NCBI GenBank assembly: GCA_009760855.2
Contig: WPIO01000022.1
Span: forward strand, 5,061,001 to 5,125,000
Direction: 5' to 3'
Source: Cristatella mucedo
Lineage: Eukaryota > Bryozoa > Phylactolaemata > Cristatellidae
DNA: 64,000 bases
Shown: positions 55,504-64,000 of the stretch, one piece after another
Position numbering within the stretch: position 1 is the stretch's first letter
How the letters are laid out: every line of letters starts with the position of its first letter
Translations under genes and position numbers: made by a program
The notes under the pieces: generated by a model
The model's database searches: none
Told to the model about the DNA's origin: nothing
Seen by the model: only the letters and a program-made list of their open reading frames with translations

Positions 55504-58500
55504 TGTTAATGATATTATTTTTGTGCATCGAATGATGAACTACACTATTCGAAAAAGTTTCCATTAAAATATCGTAACCATTTAGAATTTGTCAACTTAT
55601 TACCCCCGATTTTTCACCGGCACGCTCTAGTCGTTTAATTATGTATAAATATGCACTGCCACATATAAAGGCATGCAGCCTAGCCATGCGGCACCGTTCT
55701 GGCACACCCAGACGCAAGAAAATCCTCGCAGTATGGCGGCGGCGGCTGCTGCTGCCGTGGCTGCTACTCCGTTCTGCTAATAAGAGGATTGTCTTCGATG
55801 CCAGTCATTTTCGCTAGGCCTGCGAAAATACCTACTGCGACAGCGTAAATAACTCGTGCGTCATGGGAACGGGTTTAGCGTGACGTCGCCACCACGACCC
55901 CCTAAGACGCTTCTTTATCTGGCCGGCCGGGCATAGAAGCCACGAGCTTCTGCGGTGTCTCTTCCGCTGAATTTCATTCCAAAGAGCACTGAATTTTAAC
56001 TGTATACGTTGGTTACCGATGTAGGCCGAACCCTGTCTCGGCCGCCAGTCGATAGTTGATCTAATGGGTTTTGATTGGGCGACTGACTTGGCCAAAGCGT
56101 CCGCACCAGACACGGATTCGTCGCGAAAGCATAGCGCAGAGGTTTAACCAGTCTCAGCTGCTGGTCTGCTACAAGTAATAAGGGATGCTGTGACCAACGA
56201 TCGGCTCATCAAAAGCAAACGCTTGCATTGTATATAACGCGAGCAATAAATTTTGAGAGTTCGCTGCCTTATTGTTTAACTTTCGATTTTCTACTTCTTT
56301 GAATTAGGAGCTGTACCATCAAGTCGGACAGGAAGATCGAGCTTTGCTTTTACTTATTGCCGTCCTTTTTGCGTCACTTCTGCTGGCTTGATTGCGATTG
56401 AAGCTCGTCTGTAAGGAAATAAACTGTGCCTCTAAAACGCTAGCAGACGACACGCCGAGCGCCAGACCTTGGCTCTGAGTATTAGGACAGACATCACATC
56501 TTCTACGAGCTAAGCTAGTCCAAGCAGCCGCAGCAGGATTTCAATTACTTCGAACACTCGCATCCATCGGCGAAGCGCTATCGTTTAGCCATCTGGCCCA
56601 CCTAGAGGAAACCGCAAGCTCCCACCGCCGGCCGGCGCACGTCGCGCCGGCCGCTCACTTCTCGCGGCTGGGCGGCGCACGCAATCCGGAATTGGGCTTG
56701 TTTCTTTTTTTTTTAAACCAGCGATGCCTCTTTTCGAGTCGCTGCTAATAATGACACGAAGCGATCTCTACCGTGGTCGCCGTGCGACTTCTCCGTGTCC
56801 GCCGACCGCTAAGATGGCGCATTTCGTCGACTGCGAGGTCATGGAATCGAATCGCGCGCGCGCGGCCCGGAAATCCTCCGGAGAAGCACCTGCATCTGCG
56901 TCGTTCATCCCTCGCGCAGCTGCAAGGGCTCTCCTCTCCCGCTGAAATGAGGCTATTGAATCAGCTGATGTTAACTTCCAGCTTCCGTCGCTCATTCCGC
57001 TGCTTGACGACGCGCACCGAGTCAAGCAGCCGCGTTAAGTATCGCTGGCGAATGGCGCGTGGGCGCGGGCCAGCTGGATGCGACGCGAGAATCGGACGCG
57101 ATGTCGACTCGAGAGCTCGCGCTGACAGTGAAACCGCAGCGAATCCGTCACGCGAATGTCCCCGCCATATTACTTCGGACAGCAGAGGGGCGTGGAGATC
57201 GCGGCGCAGCCGCCGCTGCACCACGCGACGGCCGCTTCGCCGTAGATCGCACCACGCAAGCGAAGGGCGACTGTCAAATGCCTGCAAAGCGTAAAACAGA
57301 GCTCGAGCTATCTCCGGCTTATTAGACAAAACATTGGAGCTATTATGAGCCATGTTACGTATCCTGCAGCAGGATCGCGAAAGTGTTCGCACTTAAAATG
57401 CTTAGCGAGTGAGTCGCAGTATCCGCTCCCTGTTAATTGCTAGTTTCGCCGACTATTTCCATTTTCGCGAAACCGAAGAGAAGCTAGAGAAGCAAGTTCT
57501 AGACGGTCACGGCGCTTTATAACGACTAAATCCCCGTTTGGACCACGAGTTTCGCTTCATTTCCGTTTCTGTCCTACTTGAGTCTTCGGTGTATACGCCG
57601 CCGAGACTGGGGGAATGTTCAAGACTTGGGAAAGACTTATCGAAGACTCAGCAGCGAAACGTGATTCTACTTCTCGGCCAAGTCTCGGGCGAGAGCGAGC
57701 AACCGACCAATCATAGGCGCCGTCGTGGGCACGCCGTCATCCTTGCTTTGAAAAAGCATGAAGGACGACTTCGCCGCCGAAATAATCAAAGAGTTCCACG
57801 AGAGTCACTGTGTATGAAACACTATGAGCTCTTCATATAGGAATCAGATTATGAGCCGGCGGGCACTAAAGGTAGTCATGGAAGGTTTACAATTTATAGG
57901 GAGGTGCATTGTCGAGGGCCGACTCCTACCTCCCTAACAAAAGCAACTACTACTCCTAAATCATTCAGCAGCCAGACTTCGAGGACGACTGGCTGTATTA
58001 GTTTCCTACAAACAGAAAGACCGAAGGAAGACCGAAGAAGGACAGAAGTAGGGTAAAATCAGGACGCATAAATATAAATATTAATGTAAATATAAACGCA
58101 GCTTAATGGAAGAGTGGCTGGCCACTGGAAAGCCGTTAGTAGGACGCCGCCAAGGGTAACGTACGGTCGACCGGCGCCCACGGTGCGGCGGCGGGGCGGC
58201 CGACTGGCGAAACGGGAGAGGGGCCTTATTTCCAAGGGGGTCCACTACCCAGCCAGAGCACCCGAAAATTTCTCTTGGAATTTTGCATTCAAAAAAGCCC
58301 ATCGGGTCATTTTTCTGAAGGACGCAGAGGTCTAAAAAAAATGCCAACCCTCGCCGTGTAGCGCTAGCCGGCGGCCGGTGCGCAACACGCTGGCGCTACG
58401 CTCGGCTAAGGAGAGATTACGAGTTCACCGAGTGCGACAGCTGAATGCCGTATCCTGTTCCGGTGCATACCATTGCGAAAATCTGGCTAACGCGGCATTT

Positions 58501-58588
58501 CGCGAAAGGTAAATTAAGTTATGCAGTGGGAAAGGATGCAATTTTCCATCACCTCTTCGCAAGCCCCAGGACGTATTTGTAAAGAACG
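55504..58588. other. No confident gene; GC-rich at 56,540-57,300 and 57,530-58,440
   Basis: Several overlapping frames are open because of GC content. AAGATGGCG at about 56,812-56,820 is a good start context, but the 43-codon frame after it has no recognisable family. The 100-codon frame at 57,538-57,840 is likewise unrecognised. Confidence 0.3.
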
Positions 58589-59330
<742 letters not shown>

Positions 59331-60029
59331 TATCATCCTCTCTCATTGTTTTCACTCTCTCTCTTCCTTGCTCGCTTTTTCGCACGGTTGCTCTCTCGTC
59401 TTTTATCTCTCTTTTTCTTTCTCTCTCCCCCGTCACACTCTCTCGCTCTCTTCGCTTCTCGAGGACCACGCCGCTTAAAAGTGTTAAAGAGAGGAAGAGT
59501 GCAGCAGCTAGGGGAGAGTAGGACGACTGGAGTCAGAGACCCAAAAAAATGCGATGAACTCATCACTAGAGTGAGATGAAGAAGTTCATCGATGTTGCTT
59601 CCTATTTCTTTTGGCACGCTTCTGGTACATTCCTAACATATTAGTGTGAAGCAGATTAAAAATCCAACGAGTTGCTTGCGTACAAATTATATAAATCATC
59701 GGACAATAACCATTGTGCATACAATGCGGAAAAAGCCATCGGCGTCGCTGCAGAGTCACGTAAAACTGTTTAATTACAAAAGTCTCAAGCAGTGCGACAT
59801 AGATTGTAAAAGATGCAGCTACAGGCCAGCTCTAGAAGATTAGCAGTGAGGCTACCAGTGAATAAATGCCTCGTACTTATTAGTCGAGAAGCGACGCTCC
59901 GACTAACGGTGAGAGTCAAACTCTCACAGCAATAATAATAATAAGAAGTTTGCATAACACTCGCGCCGGCGTCGGTATACCTTCGCACTACCGCGCGTCC
60001 TGCTCGCGGGTATTCACAATTTATCGAGC
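59331..60029. other. No gene seen
   Basis: Degraded CT-rich flank to about 59,460, then unique AT-rich DNA. Confidence 0.4.
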
Positions 60030-60813
60030 ATACATAGTACTGCTAACATTCGGGCTTATTTAGACAGGGATACCACATCTAAGTTGGTCCATGCATTTGG
60101 GACATCCCGTCTTCTTGACTTCTGTAACTCACTGCTTGCTTGCCTATAAACATGTGCAATCAGGCGCTTACAGATGGTGCAAAACTCTGCAGCTAGGCTT
60201 TCTGTCGTGAGCGTCGCAGTTGCCACATCACATCACATCACTTCTCGCCTTTTCGCCGACCTGCAGTGACTACCAGTCAAGCAACGCCTCGACTTCAACG
60301 TTTTGTCGCTCACTTTTAGGTCTCTGCATTCGTTGGCTCCAGCCTATCTATCAGATCTACCCCCACCAGGCCAAGCATAGTGCCACCCGCTTTTCGGAAT
60401 CTAACTGCTTACCAATACCTCGTACAAATCTCAAATCCTTTGGAGACTGTGCATTTAGTTCGTATGCTCCCAAAGCTTGGAACCCCCTCCCGACCTGCAT
60501 CAGAACGTCCTCTGACCTCACCACATTTAAAGAGAACTTAAAAACACCTATTTAGGACAGCATTTAGTGGGTCCTGTGGTTTGTCCTTCGTGTGCTTATG
60601 CGTGCTGACACTGTGCATGCTGCCCCTAACCACATTTGCATGCTGACCCTGTGCATGTCACCCATAACCATGTTATTCACTTTGTTTGTTTATCAAGCAT
60701 GATATTACTCACCATTCAATTGCATTTTTCTTTGCAGCAAATGTAAAGCGCCTAGAGAGAGATTGAGTTCTCTGAGGGTGCTTTATCAACTGCATTATTA
60801 TTATTATTATTAT
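60030..60813 (+). mobile_element. LINE-A copy, mosaic with 20,655-21,435
   Basis: 5'-truncated at about 60,030 with a complete 3' end. The first 416 bp (60,048-60,463) is almost identical to the inverted copy at 20,998-21,413, including the unusual CACATCACATCACATCACTT expansion. The remaining 3' part differs clearly. Confidence 0.9.
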
Positions 60814-60931
60814 ATGGGTATGGGTGGTTTTTCCGCTTCTGGGCAATGGGTAGGCAAGGCCGGCGAGCTTTAGCAATGGTTGCTCATAGGTACTCTACCA
60901 AAGTGAGGGCTCTAGTGTGCACCACTTCCAC

Positions 60932-61240
60932 TTATAATAATAATAATATTAATACATTTGATATAGCGCCCTAAGAGAACTCGATCGATTTCTAGGCACT
61001 TGACAGTAATGCTGCTGCTGCTGCTGCTAGTATGTCCCTTCAGAAAGCTTAAAAGGCAGAGGCAACACCAATTGGCATTAATAATAATAATAATAATACA
61101 AATAATAGAAATAATAATAATAGATTTGTATGGCACTCATAGAGAACTTAATCTCTATTTACTATTTATCTATTTATTTATTTTTCTCTATAACTTATTC
61201 TTATTTTTCTAGGCACTTTACAAGTGCTCTAAAGGAAGCA
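60932..61240 (-). repeat. Two LINE-A-type tails, minus strand
   Basis: The first tail at 60,932-61,005 ((AAT)n, TAGCGCCCTAAGAGAAC). The second at about 61,079-61,230 has its stem-loop interrupted by a TTTATCTATTTATTTATTT-type AT insertion between CTCTATTT and TCTAGGCACTT. A (CTG)n run lies between them. Confidence 0.7.
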
Positions 61241-61736
61241 TGATCAAAAGTGCAACTGCATGTTTTCGTCTGCATAGAATTGTGTCTACCTGCTTTAGTG
61301 TTTCACCGATAGAGGTGGTACTCATGACGAAATAGCGCCAGCACTCAGAGCGTGGTACTATTGGACTGACCACATGGATCTGTATCCGTGCTATGTAGGT
61401 TTATACACATCACATACGTCTCAGCTTTCTCGGACCACATACGTCTCAGCCGGCGTCGCCATGAGCCGGCTTCTTCTTCGGCTCTCGCTCGATCGTGTGC
61501 GTTGTCAACGATCATTGCGATTCGGAGGCATTTGGCAATTTCGATTTGAGCTTTGGAAGCCAGTCGCCCGTCCCGACCCGACGTGACGCCCGATCGAATC
61601 CGGCGGACCCGATCGAAACTCGGCCGAAAACTCCACACAAAACTCTGCCTTTGACTCCTCAACAGCTTAGGGCAGACTCGGGCGCTTGATCTCACAAGGG
61701 CACTCTTAAGTGGGATTTTAATGCGACAGACCAGTA

Positions 61737-61827
61737 CCCACCCACGCCCACCGATGAGATCACAGAGACGCCACCCACGTTCACCCAGTACCCATCCATG
61801 GATGTGGGTGGTATGGGCGTGGGTGGG
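61737..61827. repeat. G/C-rich inverted repeat with internal palindrome
   Basis: CCCACCCACGCCCA at 61,737-61,750 is the perfect reverse complement of 61,814-61,827. Between them is the near-palindrome ACCCATCCATGGATGTGGGT. Confidence 0.8.
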
Positions 61828-62234
61828 CATGGGCTGTGGGTAACCAGTTAAGGGCTGCACCTTTGGAAGTCATGCAGCTGATAAGCGCTGCGAGGTCACC
61901 GACCGCTGCAGACATAACGGTTGTAGTCTGGCACCCAACTTGCAACTATAAGGCACTCTTCCACTCACGAACTACGCCTGGATTCGGCGTCAGCTAGCAC
62001 CTAAGTGGAAATTTAGTGCCAAGGCTTTGAGCATTGAACAAAAAAGGTGTCTCGATTGTTAAAGCAGTAAAGCACTAGGTCGTATGCCAGATTTTACTTA
62101 CTCTCCAGACGCTATTCTTTTGCAGTGCTCAGTCCCACGTGGCCTCATTGCTCTGCATTTTGAAATTAAACTACCGCTTGTTACGGCTCCCCAATGATAA
62201 TTTAACGAAGAAGCTAGCCAACAGCATTGCTGCA

Positions 62235-62279
62235 GGCAGCAGACCATGCTTTAGGCTGCCAGCAGCATGGTCTGCTGCC
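62235..62279. repeat. Perfect 16-bp inverted repeat, 13-nt loop
   Basis: GGCAGCAGACCATGCT at 62,235-62,250 pairs perfectly with 62,264-62,279. The stem is too short for a canonical pre-miRNA but would form a stable hairpin. Confidence 0.85.
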
Positions 62280-63363
62280 AACACAGTCTCTGATGTATTA
62301 TCCTGTAGATACAGATTCCAAAATTGAAAGAATCCCACATCCAGCTATAATGTTCAATGCGAAGTATTGATTATGGTCTCTAACAAAGCAGGTAAAAAGT
62401 GCTGTTAAGGCTTTTTTGCATGGTCACTGTATAGACCAATGGCAGGGCTTTATAATTGTGACCAAGTCATGACATTGCCCATAGCACTCCCATTTGCAGA
62501 CGGGTGGTCCTAACATAGATATCATGAATGGCGTTGATCATATGTAAGGAAGCATGGGTGAGCCGATACTGGGACCAAGTAATGATACTTCTCAGGGCGT
62601 CTTGTTTCAAGGTCATTCGCGCTTCCAGTGCTAAGTAAATACTGCAGACATCTCGGCTCAGCCTGGTTCATTCGAACTCACTGGAAAAGTTCTACTGTTT
62701 GCAGGCTTCAACCTGGTAGCTCCGTGCCCCGACTCTGCCATCCTGCTGCCTACACAAAAAAGCTGCGTTTGAGAAGAGCTAAGCTAAGAACAACGGGAGA
62801 TAAGCCAACGAGTGATGTAAAGCACTGTGGTGGACTTCTGGATCTCAAGTAATAGATCGTCGACGGCCAGGCGATTGGGCGATATAGCCAACTGTCTATT
62901 TTTTTAGTATAGCTTATTGTACTGCAAGCTACTTGAAAGGAGCTATGAGATAGGAGCAAGGGGCATTATATGGCTCACCTAGAGCAGAAAAGACTGCAAT
63001 CCCAAGGGGTCAGAGACGAAGTTTTCTACAAATAGCGCCTCGTATCTCTATCAGACGTGGAGTAGTACACTCCAAGCGCACTTGGTACTGCAGATGCTGC
63101 AGATCGAGTGCCCTCATTCCTGTTGCTCTGAATGGTCCAAAGCTCTTGTAGAGCATCTCAAGAAGAGACTTGCATCTAATCTACATTTCACAAGTGCATG
63201 CGTTGCGATGCTTCCCGTCGTGTGATTTAGGCAGCCCCCTACTTGACCAATGTTCTGTTCCTTGTGGCTATGGATAGGGCAGAGGCTTGAGCAGTCGAAT
63301 GGTGAATAGAGTTTCGGAACAGACTACCAATCATTTGGTAAGGCTTTCTATAGAGCATCTGCA

Positions 63364-63560
63364 AAATGCCTAGAAAGAGATTCAGCTCTCCGATGGTGCT
63401 ATCCAAATGTATAATTATTCTTATTAACGGTATAGAAATGGATATTAAGCTAATAACAATAACAACAATAATGCACTTGATAAAGCGCCCTCAGAGAACT
63501 CAATCTCTTTCTAGGCGCTTTAAATTTGCTGCAAAGGGAAATGCATTTGAATAGTGAGTA
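63364..63560. repeat. Two LINE-A tails facing each other
   Basis: A plus-strand tail (63,364-63,425: TGCCTAGAAAGAGATTCAGC) and a minus-strand tail (about 63,450-63,560: AATAATGCACTTGATAAAGC) converge with about 25 bp between them. Confidence 0.75.
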
Positions 63561-64000
63561 ATGCTACGGACGGATTCTTAGGGTTCCGTAAGAGTTTCTT
63601 CACGTGCCACACGTAAGATCATTGACTCAAGGGACCCGGTTCTAAACCCTAAGCTTTAGGAAAGGTTTGCCAGCCAACACGTCAAACGGCAGCTGATGAA
63701 GCCGTTTATCACATTTAGCCGCAGCCTTGCCATAACAATATGTCGGCACTTTGGCATCTTTATCACATTAGCAAGCACGACATTAAACCGTCGGGACTAG
63801 AGGATCTAATATATCATCGTCCATCATCATAACCCACGGGACTGGGTTGGTTTACCGGTACAATAGTTAAGTAGACGTGCTTAGTCTGTCGCTATAATAG
63901 CATTAGCTCAAGCAAGGCACACTCTGAGGATTCATGCGAAATACTCGAGTTAGGTCAACAGAAGCAGCTTGTGTCTGGAGGCTGTAAATGGCTAGCCAGA
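63561..64000. other. No gene seen
   Basis: Unique sequence to the window end; nothing recognised. Confidence 0.4.

Larger units (their letters stand above)
61241..63363. other. No gene seen; two notable inverted repeats
   Basis: Mostly unique sequence. The plus-strand frame at 61,440-61,690 is unrecognised. The inverted repeats at 61,737-61,827 and 62,235-62,279 are listed separately. Confidence 0.4.

Overview
The window looks like repeat-rich nuclear DNA from an invertebrate animal. Evidence: one spliced metazoan gene exon (a NHERF-type PDZ protein), a nuclear tRNA-Trp with internal A and B boxes, long (CT)n/(GA)n microsatellites, many 5'-truncated CR1/L2-group LINEs, tRNA-derived SINEs, and remnants of MULE, Tigger/pogo and hAT DNA transposons. 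I see no operons, CRISPR arrays or bacterial signals. The species cannot be named from this sequence.

Layout. 1-5,960 is GC- and CpG-rich. It holds the first coding exon of a NHERF-like gene on the minus strand (5,341-4,981), its presumed promoter at 5,342-5,960, and the beginning of intron 1 running to the window edge. 6,000-13,560 is a graveyard of LINE-A and SINE copies, with a 733-bp foreign insertion splitting one LINE. 13,584-15,641 is a full-length but broken MULE transposon with a FLYWCH zinc finger, long terminal inverted repeats and a 10-bp target duplication. A tRNA-Trp gene lies at 17,095-17,023. 18,500-21,800 holds LINE pieces in both orientations. 22,440-25,696 is a TA-flanked Tigger element carrying a nested pogo-type MITE and a nested SINE. 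26,700-31,980 is a block of minus-strand LINEs (family A and a 2-kb family B copy), one split by a 418-bp hAT-like MITE. 33,000-63,560 is mostly further LINE/SINE copies, microsatellites and GC-richer stretches without a confident gene. The best-preserved LINE reading frame is at 53,518-54,489.

How the parts relate. LINE-A ends in a conserved 3' stem-loop followed by (ATT)n. At least two tRNA-headed SINEs (55,368 and 38,649) carry the same 3' end, so LINE-A is the likely mobilising partner. A second, more abundant tRNA-headed SINE has a different body and tail. The nesting order (SINE in Tigger, MITE in Tigger, SINE in LINE-A, hAT MITE in LINE) gives a relative chronology. Apart from the NHERF exon and the tRNA, I found no host gene I could support. 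Two weak candidates at 46.9-47.4 kb are listed as findings.
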